Assembly: GCA_964564625.1 (NCBI GenBank)
Contig: CAZMBE010000007.1
Location: 39,438 to 103,437, forward strand
DNA length: 64,000 nucleotides
Reading direction: 5' to 3'
Source: UBA2185 sp964564625
GTDB lineage: Bacteria; Desulfobacterota; Syntrophia; Syntrophales; UBA2185
Part shown: positions 1-8,210 of the stretch, piece by piece
Position numbering within the stretch: the stretch's first letter is position 1
Layout of the letters: every line of letters begins with the position of its first letter
The notes under the pieces: generated by a model
Seen by the model: only the letters and a program-made list of their open reading frames with translations
The model's database searches: none
Told to the model about the DNA's origin: nothing
Made by a program: the position numbers and the translations under genes

Positions 1-237
1 GTGAGAAAAGGGTTGGTTGAACGTGCAAAATCAGGCCATGATTCCAGGGCGGTGAATTTGAAATTGACCCAGCCGGGGGAGGAAGTTCACAAAAAAGTCT
101 GGTTGTGCCTTGACGGATTCGTGGAAGCTATTCGAAAGCGCATTCCCGAAGAAAAAAAGGCAGATGTATATGGGGCTGTAAAGCTTTTTATCAATGCCGT
201 GAAAGATGCGTCGTCAGCCTGTTCATGTGATGGATAA
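1..237 (+). CDS. MarR-family transcriptional regulator, C-terminal part
   Basis: The reading frame is open from the first base, so the N-terminus lies outside the window and only 78 residues are visible. They show the wing and dimerisation end of a MarR winged-helix regulator: a basic wing start (KGLVERAKSGHDSRAV), then the LTxxG motif typical of MarR proteins, then a long C-terminal helix. The last residues (SACSCDG) include a Cys-x-Cys, which could sense metal or thiol state; that is inference only. The stop is 18 bases before the hgcA start on the same strand, so co-transcription and local control of hgcAB are likely. ArsR would be the alternative family, but the LTxxG wing fits MarR better. 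Confidence 0.7.
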   Translation: MRKGLVERAKSGHDSRAVNLKLTQPGEEVHKKVWLCLDGFVEAIRKRIPEEKKADVYGAVKLFINAVKDASSACSCDG

Positions 238-242
238 CGATA

Positions 243-258
243 GAGGAGCAATGAATTG
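243..258 (+). promoter_or_regulatory. Shine-Dalgarno and TTG start of hgcA
   Basis: GAGGAG (243-248) lies seven bases before a TTG at 256. An ATG at 251 runs into a stop after one further codon (ATG AAT TGA), so it cannot start hgcA. The TTG is the only start that fits the ribosome binding site. Confidence 0.6.
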
Positions 259-1431
259 AGTAAAAATTGCTGCAATACCAATGAAAGTGAAGCCTGTGTA
301 CGCGGCAAAGAAACAGCGACGCATATTTTCCCCATGATCACACCGTTTTCTCTACCAAGTGAGATCCCGGTGAGTCTGCCCGGCCGTGAACAGCCATTTG
401 TCGTTGGCTCAATCGAAACACCGGTAGGTACGGTACCGCAGGTATCTTCCACCTTATCATGGCGGGATCACTGGGGCACTATAAAAGCCCGCCTGGGGGT
501 TGGCCGCATGAATTATACCATCGAACCCGGTCTTTACGCCCTGGGAACCCCGGGCAAGCAGTCTACGGTTCTGGTGACCGCCAATTACAAGATGAGTTTT
601 GACCGGCTCCGAGAAGCCCTTCCCGGACGGGATGCCTGGCTGCTCGTCCTGGATACGGACGGGATCAATGTCTGGTGCGCCGCCGGTAAAGGAACTTTCG
701 GAACAGAGGAGCTGCTCCGTCGGATCACAGTGAGTGGCCTCACCAAAATCATCGCCCACAGGGAACTTATCCTGCCTCAGCTCTCCGGCCCCGGTGTCGC
801 CGCCCACCGGGTGAAGAAATTTTCCGGGTTCAGGATTCACTATGGCCCCATCCGGGCGGTGGATTTGCCCGCGTATCTGGACGCCGGCCTTAAAGCAACG
901 CCGGAAATGCGCGTCAAGACCTTCACTCTATGGGAGAGGGCGGTTCTAATCCCTATAGAGCTTATCGCCGCATTCAAGGCGGTTCTCCTGACTCTCCTCG
1001 CGTTTTTTCTTCTTGGCGGTCTTGGGGGACCTGCCGGTTACTGGGCAAACGCGATGAATTACGGCCTTTTCGCCGTCGCGGCTCTTCTGACAGCGGTCAT
1101 AGCCGGCGCCGTCCTGACGCCAATCCTGCTTCCTGTTCTTCCCGGAAGAGCCTTCTCGATCAAGGGTTTCATCATGGGCATTATGACAGCGATAGTTCTT
1201 CTGGTAACGCGGAACCCCGACCTTGCCTTCTGGCCTGGGAGGTTGGAAGCGCTGGCGTGGTTTTTTCTGGTGCCGGCGTGCACGGCGTATCTCGCCATGA
1301 ATTTTACCGGAGCATCAACCTATACATCCCTTTCCGGAGTGAAAAAGGAAATGCGCATGGCCCTTCCCCTGGAGATTGGGGCTGGTATGGCCGGTTTGGT
1401 ATTCTGGCTGGTATCGCGCGTTATCGCATAG
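256..1431 (+). CDS. hgcA: HgcA, mercury-methylation corrinoid protein
   Basis: HgcA carries the methyl group on a corrinoid and passes it to Hg(II) to make methylmercury. The 391-residue protein has the family signature NVWCAAGK at residues 138-145. Cys141 is the expected cobalt ligand, inside a globular corrinoid-binding domain (about 55-215). After it come about five membrane segments (about 228-390), the HgcA layout that separates it from the soluble CFeSP large subunit. The N-terminus before the domain is long and has three cysteines (Cys5, Cys6, Cys14), longer than I remember for Desulfovibrio HgcA. Translation starts at TTG 256 behind GAGGAG. It is followed 11 bases later by hgcB. The signature motif plus hgcB next door make the call firm. 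Confidence 0.95.
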   Translation: MSKNCCNTNESEACVRGKETATHIFPMITPFSLPSEIPVSLPGREQPFVVGSIETPVGTVPQVSSTLSWRDHWGTIKARLGVGRMNYTIEPGLYALGTPGKQSTVLVTANYKMSFDRLREALPGRDAWLLVLDTDGINVWCAAGKGTFGTEELLRRITVSGLTKIIAHRELILPQLSGPGVAAHRVKKFSGFRIHYGPIRAVDLPAYLDAGLKATPEMRVKTFTLWERAVLIPIELIAAFKAVLLTLLAFFLLGGLGGPAGYWANAMNYGLFAVAALLTAVIAGAVLTPILLPVLPGRAFSIKGFIMGIMTAIVLLVTRNPDLAFWPGRLEALAWFFLVPACTAYLAMNFTGASTYTSLSGVKKEMRMALPLEIGAGMAGLVFWLVSRVIA

Positions 1432-1442
1432 GATTACAAATA

Positions 1443-1772
1443 ATGAGACGAATGATGTATCTTAAAAATGTAGCAACATTGGAGCTCAACGAAGAGAAGT
1501 GCATCGGGTGCGGCATGTGTGTTGAAGTCTGCCCTCAGAACGTCATTGTGATAAACGGCGCGAACCTTGCGTGGATTCAGAACAGGGATGCCTGCATGGA
1601 ATGCGGCGCCTGCAGCCGGAATTGCCCCACTGAAGCAGTGTCGGTACAGGCGGGGGTGGGCTGCGCCGCCGCCGTCATCAATGCCATGCTGGGCCGGGAC
1701 CCTGCCTCCTGCAGCTGCACCCTTGAACCCCGCGACCAAACCAAAAGCCAGGGCAAGGCTTCGTGCTGCTGA
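1443..1772 (+). CDS. hgcB: HgcB, 2[4Fe-4S] ferredoxin of mercury methylation
   Basis: HgcB is the partner of HgcA and is thought to reduce its corrinoid and help bind or deliver Hg(II). The 109-residue protein has two ferredoxin motifs, Cys20/23/26/30 and Cys51/54/57/61, each CxxCxxCxxxCP. It also has the single later Cys (Cys74, in VGCAAAV) and the C-terminal Cys pair (Cys108-Cys109) known to be conserved and important in HgcB. An extra Cys-Ser-Cys (90-92) sits between them. The start at 1443 gives an N-terminus (MRRMMYLKNVATLEL) like other HgcB proteins; the ATGs at 1452 and 1455 are alternatives. It sits directly after hgcA. Confidence 0.94.
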   Translation: MRRMMYLKNVATLELNEEKCIGCGMCVEVCPQNVIVINGANLAWIQNRDACMECGACSRNCPTEAVSVQAGVGCAAAVINAMLGRDPASCSCTLEPRDQTKSQGKASCC

Positions 1773-2103
1773 GCAAATACACAGATTGGAATTCATTCTT
1801 CGTAGTATTTCATCTCCCCTCTTTGCCGCCCATCATCGCTGCCATATGACGCAAGGTATTCTGCACCGTCATCACAAGGCGATGACTTCATAGTGAAGCT
1901 TTCCGGAGTCACCTGCGGTGACTTTTCGATACACGAGGAATAATACTATTCCCCATTCGCTCGCTTCAAGATTCAATGTACGCGATTGCATGACAGCCCG
2001 TAAGAAAAAAAAGCTCTGGTAATTTTCCCATGGATAGAATAGAAAATCTCGATCGAGAAATACACCCGGTGTTTTTACGCTATCGTAACAAAAGGAGTTT
2101 TTT
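1773..2103. other. Intergenic region between hgcB and the MoxR gene
   Basis: These 331 bases hold no convincing gene. The only structure seen is a hairpin at 1907-1926 that may end the hgcAB transcript. A Shine-Dalgarno (AAAGGAG, about 2090-2096) precedes the MoxR start. Confidence 0.5.
1907..1926 (+). terminator. Possible intrinsic terminator after hgcAB
   Basis: AGTCACC and GGTGACT form a seven-base stem around a three-base loop, followed by a short T run (TTTT, then CG). The stem is short and the T run is weak, so termination is plausible but not certain. Confidence 0.4.
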
Positions 2104-2946
2104 ATGAGTCAAGAAAACCGTTCGTTTCGGGGGGGATCAAAATACGTTCTTGATGATGAATTGGCAAAGATTGTCAATGTTTCCATGGCCCTTGAGATGC
2201 CCCTCCTTCTCAAGGGTGAGCCGGGCACAGGGAAGACCATGCTTGCCCACGCGATTGCCGAGGGCCTGCAGATGCCGCTCATCGTGCTGAACGTAAAGTC
2301 CAGTATGAAGCTCGTGGATGCCCTGTATCAGTACGATACCCTGACGCGCCTCAATGACAGCCGCTTTGGTGATTCCACGAGGGATGTAAGCAACATCGAA
2401 GAGTACATCCGCATGGGAAAAATCGGCCAGGCCTTTGTATCGGAGACCAGGACGGTGCTTCTCATCGATGAAATCGACAAGGCCGACAGCGATTTCCAGG
2501 ACGATATGCTCGATGTCCTCGACCAGATGCAGTTCGACATCATCGAGATCGACAAGACCGTTTCGGCTCGTCACCGGCCGGTGATCGTCATTACGTCCAA
2601 CGCCAAAAAGGACCTCTCCGATCCGTTCCTGGGCCGCTGTAATTTCCACCATATTGCCTTTCCCGATGTCGGAATGATGCGGCTTATTGTAGATGTTCAT
2701 TTCCCCAATCTCAACAACGACCTGTCCGAAGCCTGTATCGGGACATTCTACCGCCTTCGGGACCTCAAGGGGATTGAAAAGAAACCGGCAACGAGGGAGT
2801 TAATCAACTGGATTCGCGCCCTGAAGACGGACCCTGATTTCCAGATAAAATCCCTTACCAGAGGGAATATCCCTTATCTGGGTATCCTCTTTAAAAAAAG
2901 CGCTGATCTTGCAGCGGCCGCCCAGCAGGCAGGGCGGATGCGTTGA
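2104..2946 (+). CDS. MoxR-type AAA+ ATPase
   Basis: A 280-residue AAA+ ATPase of the MoxR group, thought to act as a chaperone that matures or remodels a partner complex. The Walker A motif GEPGTGKT is at residues 38-45, and Walker B (LLIDEIDKAD) is near 118-127, followed by sensor residues (VITSNAKKDL). The ATG has a good Shine-Dalgarno (AAAGGAG). It is followed after 12 bases by a VWA-domain gene, the pairing usual for MoxR and CoxE-like proteins. The client of this pair cannot be told from the window: no molybdenum hydroxylase or methanol dehydrogenase genes are nearby. Confidence 0.88.
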   Translation: MSQENRSFRGGSKYVLDDELAKIVNVSMALEMPLLLKGEPGTGKTMLAHAIAEGLQMPLIVLNVKSSMKLVDALYQYDTLTRLNDSRFGDSTRDVSNIEEYIRMGKIGQAFVSETRTVLLIDEIDKADSDFQDDMLDVLDQMQFDIIEIDKTVSARHRPVIVITSNAKKDLSDPFLGRCNFHHIAFPDVGMMRLIVDVHFPNLNNDLSEACIGTFYRLRDLKGIEKKPATRELINWIRALKTDPDFQIKSLTRGNIPYLGILFKKSADLAAAAQQAGRMR

Positions 2947-2958
2947 GAGGTATCGGAG

Positions 2959-4152
2959 TTGTTTGCTGAATTTTTTTATACGTTACGTGAACGGGGTCTT
3001 CCTGTGACCCCCACGTCTTTCCTTCGGCTTCAGAAGGCATTGAACCTTGGCGTGATCACGTCCATTGATGATTTTTACACGGCTGCCAGGGCAATCCTCG
3101 TGAAAAGCGAACGCTACTTCGATATGTATGACCAGGTCTTTGCTCATTTTTTCAAGGGGGTTGCATTGCAGGCGCCGGGAAAAGTTGAACTGACAGAGAT
3201 TGTGAAGACCCTCCTCGAAGAATGGCTGAAAAACCCGGGGGAGATTGCCGAGGCCCTCGGGCTGAACGAGTCAACATTGAAAAAAATGACCCCTGAAGAG
3301 CTGGTCCAATATTTTCTGGACACACTTAAGGATCAGACGGAAGCCCACCACGGAGGCAACCGCTGGATCGGAACGGGAGGCACATCGCCCGTGGGACATT
3401 CGGGCTTTCATCCCGGCGGGATGCGTGTGAGCGGGTATTCCCGCAATAAATCAGCTATCAAAGTAGCCATGGAACGGCGATATAAGGATTATTCACAGGA
3501 AGGGCCTCTGACGGAAGTTCAGATGAGCGAAGCCCTGAAGCGTTTGCGCCGGATGGTCCCCTCCGGGCCGAAAGATGTAGTCAATGTGGATAAAACCATT
3601 TATGCTACGATGAAGAACGCCGGGGAAATTGAAATTATCTTTGATCGCCATCTGGCTGACCGCCTCAAGATTATCCTGATGATCGACAACGGCGGATGGT
3701 CTATGGACCCTTATATCGATGTAGTACAAACCCTGTTTCATTACGCCCGGAGCCAGTTCAAAGACCTGAAGATATACTTTTTCCATAACACCATGTACAG
3801 CCGCGTGTGGGAGGACCCCCAGCGGCGGTTCAAACCGGAGCCGATCGATGATTTCATCAGGAAAGACCCGGAGACAAGGCTGATCATTGTAGGAGACGCA
3901 AGCATGGCCCCCTATGAATTGATCCACAGCAACGGATCGATATACATCGATGAAAGAGAAGTGGGGACTGGCATGGAAAGTCTGAATTTTCTCGCCAAAA
4001 CCTTCCGCCACGCCGCCTGGCTCAATCCCCAGCCTGAGGAGGAATGGCGGCATACGTATACCATAGGCATAATCCGGCAGGTCTTCCCCATGTTCGAACT
4101 GACCCTGGACGGCCTGGAAAAGGCGGTCCAACACCTCATGGCCAAGCATTAA
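2959..4152 (+). CDS. VWA-domain protein, CoxE-like
   Basis: A 397-residue protein whose C-terminal half looks like the VWA module of CoxE-type partners of MoxR ATPases. A MIDAS-like sequence (IDNGGWSMDP, about residues 237-246) is present but departs from the classic DxSxS, with Gly in place of the first Ser. The N-terminal half is helical, and a Gly-rich stretch (GGNRWIGTGGTSPVG) separates the halves. Start is TTG 2959 with GAGG eight bases upstream. No signal peptide or membrane segment is seen, so it is probably cytoplasmic. It very likely works with the upstream ATPase. Confidence 0.8.
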   Translation: MFAEFFYTLRERGLPVTPTSFLRLQKALNLGVITSIDDFYTAARAILVKSERYFDMYDQVFAHFFKGVALQAPGKVELTEIVKTLLEEWLKNPGEIAEALGLNESTLKKMTPEELVQYFLDTLKDQTEAHHGGNRWIGTGGTSPVGHSGFHPGGMRVSGYSRNKSAIKVAMERRYKDYSQEGPLTEVQMSEALKRLRRMVPSGPKDVVNVDKTIYATMKNAGEIEIIFDRHLADRLKIILMIDNGGWSMDPYIDVVQTLFHYARSQFKDLKIYFFHNTMYSRVWEDPQRRFKPEPIDDFIRKDPETRLIIVGDASMAPYELIHSNGSIYIDEREVGTGMESLNFLAKTFRHAAWLNPQPEEEWRHTYTIGIIRQVFPMFELTLDGLEKAVQHLMAKH

Positions 4153-4170
4153 TCCACACCGTCCGCTTCG

Positions 4171-4191
4171 GGGATCTTGTAGATGATCCCT
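4171..4191 (+). terminator. Weak hairpin between convergent genes
   Basis: GGGATC and GATCCC form a six-base stem with an eight-base loop, followed by only two to three T residues. It lies between the stop of the VWA gene and the stop of the convergent phosphotransferase gene. The position fits a terminator; the sequence is weak. Confidence 0.28.
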
Positions 4192-4192
4192 T

Positions 4193-5143
4193 TCAATCCG
4201 ACCATGTCTCCCTGAGCAGGTCAGCATTATCCATGAGCAGTTTCAAATACACCAATTCGAGGTTGACCATCTCCTTATCACAATTACGCAACCACTCGGC
4301 AAGCCACGCGAACCGTATAGCAATTACGAACTCCAGAAGGATTACCCAGCTTGCATCGCTGATAATGTCTTTTCGCTTCAGAGTGGAAATAAAATTGAGG
4401 ACCAGCTTGCCAAGCAGACCTTCAGGATCTTCGATGCCAATGCACCCTATCAGAAGTGCTGCATCGTAGATCTCAGGCTTATATCCCAAAAATTCCCAGT
4501 CAATCACTGCCCGTATAGAATCGGTTCCCCAGATAACGTTCAGGGGATGATAGTCTCCATGACAGAACGCATGAGGGAGATAATCGTGTGGTTCCATGAA
4601 ACGTTCATCCAAAAATGTCAGGACCGGTAACAACGCTTCCTGCAGTGACGGTTCGTGTTGCCGTATGATGACCACCAATCCTTCAATGTAGGTTTTCATT
4701 GAAAATGGAGCTTGATCCTTAAAATAGGGCACGTTCAACGATGCCTGCCTGAGAGCCGCGAGAAATTCAGCCATGACAACACCCCTCCAGCCATCTCCCA
4801 CATAGGCAGGCCTGGAAAGTTCAACCCCGGTAACGAAGGGGACCATTTGATAGTACTCACCTGCAACCTCCGCAATATATTTACCTTTTGAATTGAGAAG
4901 ATAGGGGTGAATGCAGGAGAGACCTCGCGTGTGAAGGTATTCAAGAGCATGGATAATCCTCACCTTATGCCTGAGGGTTTGCCGTGGTATCTTCTCAAGA
5001 ACAAGCAATTTGCCTTTTTCATCCTCAATAAGCAGCCGCTCCTGGCACCGTTCGGGACTGCCGGGAATTGGAATGTCGTCCCGTATGTTTTTGCAGGAAA
5101 CACTCCACATTGATGTTATCTTGTCTACGATTTTATTATGCAT
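4193..5143 (-). CDS. Phosphotransferase, APH/choline kinase family
   Basis: A 316-residue protein of the aminoglycoside phosphotransferase/homoserine kinase-like fold. The catalytic loop HGDYHPLN and the metal-binding IDWE, spaced as in this family, are both present in the C-terminal lobe (about residues 195-225). The N-lobe has the expected strand-rich start. The substrate is unknown; members phosphorylate sugars, amino alcohols or antibiotics, and nothing nearby points to one. It stands alone, convergent with the VWA gene and 160 bases from the next minus-strand gene. The ATG has no clear Shine-Dalgarno, so the start is less sure. Confidence 0.75.
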   Translation of the reverse strand: MHNKIVDKITSMWSVSCKNIRDDIPIPGSPERCQERLLIEDEKGKLLVLEKIPRQTLRHKVRIIHALEYLHTRGLSCIHPYLLNSKGKYIAEVAGEYYQMVPFVTGVELSRPAYVGDGWRGVVMAEFLAALRQASLNVPYFKDQAPFSMKTYIEGLVVIIRQHEPSLQEALLPVLTFLDERFMEPHDYLPHAFCHGDYHPLNVIWGTDSIRAVIDWEFLGYKPEIYDAALLIGCIGIEDPEGLLGKLVLNFISTLKRKDIISDASWVILLEFVIAIRFAWLAEWLRNCDKEMVNLELVYLKLLMDNADLLRETWSD

Positions 5144-5303
5144 AATGTATTATGGGATACTGATGGATACGTGTCAATGCAGAAACACGCAAGTTCGGGA
5201 GATATGTTGATTGGATAAAAATCAGGAATCGGAGAATGAATCAAAAACTTACACACCGCCCCGGTTCGCAGCGAGTAAATCCTATCACTGTGGATGGAGA
5301 GCT

Positions 5304-6059
5304 TTACTTATTACCCACGGAGGCAAGGTAGACTGCAAATTCATCCTGACCATCAATTCTGAGAAGGCTGTCTAATGCTTCCTGATCATACGCGGCAATG
5401 GCGCACGTCCCTGCCCCTATTGCTTCACAGGCAAGATAGAGGTTCTGGCACACATGGCCTGCATCAATCGCAATAACCTTATGTGCCGCTATGCTGTAGC
5501 GCCACTCCATTCTGTAGGGAATGGTTGTCCAGATAAAGGTAACTGCCGCATCTCCGGGGTAGCGCTGACCAAATACAGCCTGAACAATCTTTCTGTCCAG
5601 GTTCTCCTCATTAAATTCAAAGAGAAGTTCATGTTCCAGGGGAAGATAACGATAGATGCCCTGTTCCAGGCTTTTGACGTTCAACACACAGAGATACGTT
5701 TCAAACGCATGACGACAGCCGGCAGAAGGAACCGTCCTCAGTGCATGGCCGGAATCAAGCTCCTGTTTTATGCCCTGCGTAGCCCACAGGAGAAAAGACA
5801 GTTCTTCGAGCGAAAGGGGTTTATTGCTATAGGATCTGCGGCTTGCACGGTTTTTGATCGCGGATACAATATCCATCCTGCCAATGTTTTGAAAATGTTC
5901 AAATGCAGGAAGCTCAATCCGTAGGGCTTCATGTCGGTAGGGTTTTTCGATAGGAGGAGGGGCAATTCCTCTGTTCTGGTCAGTTTGAGAAAAATCAACG
6001 GCCTTGCGGATACTGTCTTTCAGGAACACGCGATATTTTTTTGTGACGTCTTTATCCAT
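5304..6059 (-). CDS. SagB/ThcOx-type nitroreductase-fold oxidoreductase
   Basis: A 251-residue FMN-dependent nitroreductase-fold protein of the SagB/ThcOx type. In azole peptide pathways such enzymes oxidise azolines. Recognisable parts are the FMN-site start (IKNRASRRSYSNKPLSLEELSFLLWATQG, given here by position about 47-75), the PSAGCRHAFETY strand typical of SagB, and the C-terminal AIDAGHVCQNLYLACEAIGAGTCAI region. No YcaO cyclodehydratase or peptide precursor lies nearby, so a stand-alone redox role is more likely than RiPP synthesis. Start ATG 6059 lacks an obvious Shine-Dalgarno. Confidence 0.8.
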   Translation of the reverse strand: MDKDVTKKYRVFLKDSIRKAVDFSQTDQNRGIAPPPIEKPYRHEALRIELPAFEHFQNIGRMDIVSAIKNRASRRSYSNKPLSLEELSFLLWATQGIKQELDSGHALRTVPSAGCRHAFETYLCVLNVKSLEQGIYRYLPLEHELLFEFNEENLDRKIVQAVFGQRYPGDAAVTFIWTTIPYRMEWRYSIAAHKVIAIDAGHVCQNLYLACEAIGAGTCAIAAYDQEALDSLLRIDGQDEFAVYLASVGNK

Positions 6060-6395
6060 TTTGTAAATTAATATGAATCTGCTTTATCCTTGTAGCGTTA
6101 GCCTTTTTCGGAAGTTCTCCGGTCTTGTATAACCTGGTAACTACCATACCTGTTTTCTTAACGGATTTCCCATCTTCCTCTCCCATAGAAGAACGGAATC
6201 ATGATGGTTGTATGAAATGAGAATAGGGAAAAACACATAGGAAGTCAATGTAATAAGTGAGTGATGGATAATGAATGTGATGCCATAGGATTGTCTGTAT
6301 AGCACCTAAGAGTCCTCAATTCCCGTGCAGATGTGAGGGCTATCAAACTGGCCACAAATAGTATGAAGGATTTGACAAGAGCCTCCTTTTTTACA
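6060..6395. other. Intergenic region upstream of the SagB-like gene
   Basis: These 336 bases separate the start of the SagB-like gene from the end of lnt. A short open frame on the + strand reaching into lnt has no Shine-Dalgarno and no recognisable content. I see nothing else. Confidence 0.5.
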
Positions 6396-8000
6396 TCATT
6401 GTTTCCGAGGTCGTGTGTGGCGCTTTTTCTCTTTGCCATCATATGTCTTCTTGTTCTCGAGATGACGATGAGCCAACCGGAACGCATTGCCAATGGCAAG
6501 GAGTGCGAGGAGTGCACACAGCCAGCCTGTCCATTCCCCCAGTAGGGCATAGACTGTCCGGCCCTGCATCATGGGGATCCTGCCGACGAGTGTCCCCCTC
6601 GTCCACTGCGCGATACGATGGTCAATGCGGCCCACCGGATCTACGATGGCTGACACGCCTGTATTGGTGGCCCGAATGAGGGGTCGCCGGTGCTCGATCG
6701 CCCGGAAGCTCGCGAGGACCAGGTGTTCCATTGGCTCTACCGTATTGCCGTACCAGGAATCGTCGGTCAGGTTGAACATCGCCTCGGGAACCTGGCGAAA
6801 GCGCCCGCCGCTCATCAGCATGCGGATATGTCCGGGAAAGATATCTTCGTAGCATATGCTTACCGAGAGCACATGCCTGCCGAGCAGGAGTGGCTCTTTG
6901 TTCTCTCCAGGCCAAAACCGGCTCGAGTAGGGAGACCACGAGTACAACCATGGAAATGTGTCACCGAAGGGGATAAATTCGCCGAAGGGCACGAGGACCA
7001 TCTTGTCGTAGATACCGAGGATTTTACCCATGCCGTCCGCGAGAATAGCGCTGTTGTAGAAGCGGGGGCCGCCGCTCTGGTCAACGCGCAAGACCGCGCC
7101 GGTAATCGTTGGTGTGCGCAGGCCGTCAAGCACACCGGGCGGCAGATGCCCTTCACGGTACATGAGGTTGAAACTATAGGCGTTCTCAGGCCATACAATG
7201 ATGTCGAGTGAGTTGTCGGTGATGAGTTTCCTGGACATCTCCTGGTGTTCACGGAGAAAACGGCCAGGATCATGATGCTTCTCCCCTGCCCCAAGGTTTG
7301 TCTGGACCACGCCGACGGTCAGCTTCTCGGCCATAACGACTGCGTTGTCAATGATGATGATGCGGACTGCGCCGTAAGCACATACCAGCGCGATCACAAC
7401 TGTATAGACCACCACCGGGAGAAAGGAGAAGGATCGCTTCTCGAACCGCCGTTCGATCACCGCGTAGATCACGGAGTTGGTATATACGATGAGGAAAGTA
7501 ACACCGAGAATGCCTGTCACATCCGCGATTTGCGTCAGAAGGATGAGCTTGTACTGGCTTGCGCCGAGGTAGTTAGGAAAAATCTGAGGCCAGAACTTTT
7601 CGAGGGCAGTCCACACGACGGGGGAAACCCAGACCACACTCCAGCCGGTATCGCGGGTGATCAATCGTGTGGCCCATGCCCATGCCGCAAACACGATGCC
7701 GTTTGCCGCAGCAATAAGCGACAATCCAAGCACTGCGAGGGGCCATGCCAGCCCCGCGAATTGCTGGAACATATGGACAATCCAGTAGAAACCACCACTG
7801 TGCCCTACGATGCCTGCAACCCATCCGATGAAGAACGCACGGGTTGGACTCTGCCCGCGAATCGCCCACAATATGGGCACGAGGCATATCCACGCTAGAT
7901 AGAACTGGTCAAAGCCAACGTAGCCCAAGAACGCCAGAATGCCTCCCGCAACGGCGGCAATCCACGGCAGCAAGCCAATAGTCATTGTGTGGTTTAGCAT
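6396..8000 (-). CDS. lnt: Apolipoprotein N-acyltransferase Lnt
   Basis: Lnt adds the third acyl chain to the N-terminal Cys of lipoproteins in the inner membrane. The 534-residue protein has about six N-terminal membrane segments and then a nitrilase-like periplasmic domain. The catalytic triad is visible: Glu272 (WPEN), Lys333 (YDKM) and Cys383 (SICYED). A final membrane segment is near the C-terminus, followed by a very basic tail. Start ATG 8000 is chosen because the membrane region begins just after it and GAAGG lies upstream; a longer frame reaches 8048. The window also encodes lipoprotein substrates (MltA, the Mla-linked lipoprotein). Confidence 0.93.
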   Translation of the reverse strand: MLNHTMTIGLLPWIAAVAGGILAFLGYVGFDQFYLAWICLVPILWAIRGQSPTRAFFIGWVAGIVGHSGGFYWIVHMFQQFAGLAWPLAVLGLSLIAAANGIVFAAWAWATRLITRDTGWSVVWVSPVVWTALEKFWPQIFPNYLGASQYKLILLTQIADVTGILGVTFLIVYTNSVIYAVIERRFEKRSFSFLPVVVYTVVIALVCAYGAVRIIIIDNAVVMAEKLTVGVVQTNLGAGEKHHDPGRFLREHQEMSRKLITDNSLDIIVWPENAYSFNLMYREGHLPPGVLDGLRTPTITGAVLRVDQSGGPRFYNSAILADGMGKILGIYDKMVLVPFGEFIPFGDTFPWLYSWSPYSSRFWPGENKEPLLLGRHVLSVSICYEDIFPGHIRMLMSGGRFRQVPEAMFNLTDDSWYGNTVEPMEHLVLASFRAIEHRRPLIRATNTGVSAIVDPVGRIDHRIAQWTRGTLVGRIPMMQGRTVYALLGEWTGWLCALLALLAIGNAFRLAHRHLENKKTYDGKEKKRHTRPRKQ

Positions 8001-8210
8001 ATCAGACCTTCGACATGAGTGGAATAATGACGGGATAGTGTATCGCACCCGGGTAACATAATCAAGAGTAAGCTCATGTTGCGCAGTCTATGGCGGATAG
8101 ATGGAAAATAACCATTTGAAACAAACAGTAAATACCTATGATGATGTCCCCGGAATATCCGTGCATTGATGACGGCTTCGTAAAAAGACCATAGCGGCTA
8201 TACGTGTCGG

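Noticed and set aside
930..1442. Open frame continuing upstream of hgcB
   Set aside because: It runs inside hgcA in another frame, and hgcB homology begins only at 1443.
5304..6059. SagB-like gene as part of a RiPP (azole peptide) cluster
   Set aside because: No YcaO protein or precursor peptide is visible in the neighbourhood.
6333..6545. 70-codon open frame on + with a hydrophobic stretch and Cys residues
   Set aside because: Overlaps the lnt C-terminus on the other strand and lacks a Shine-Dalgarno.
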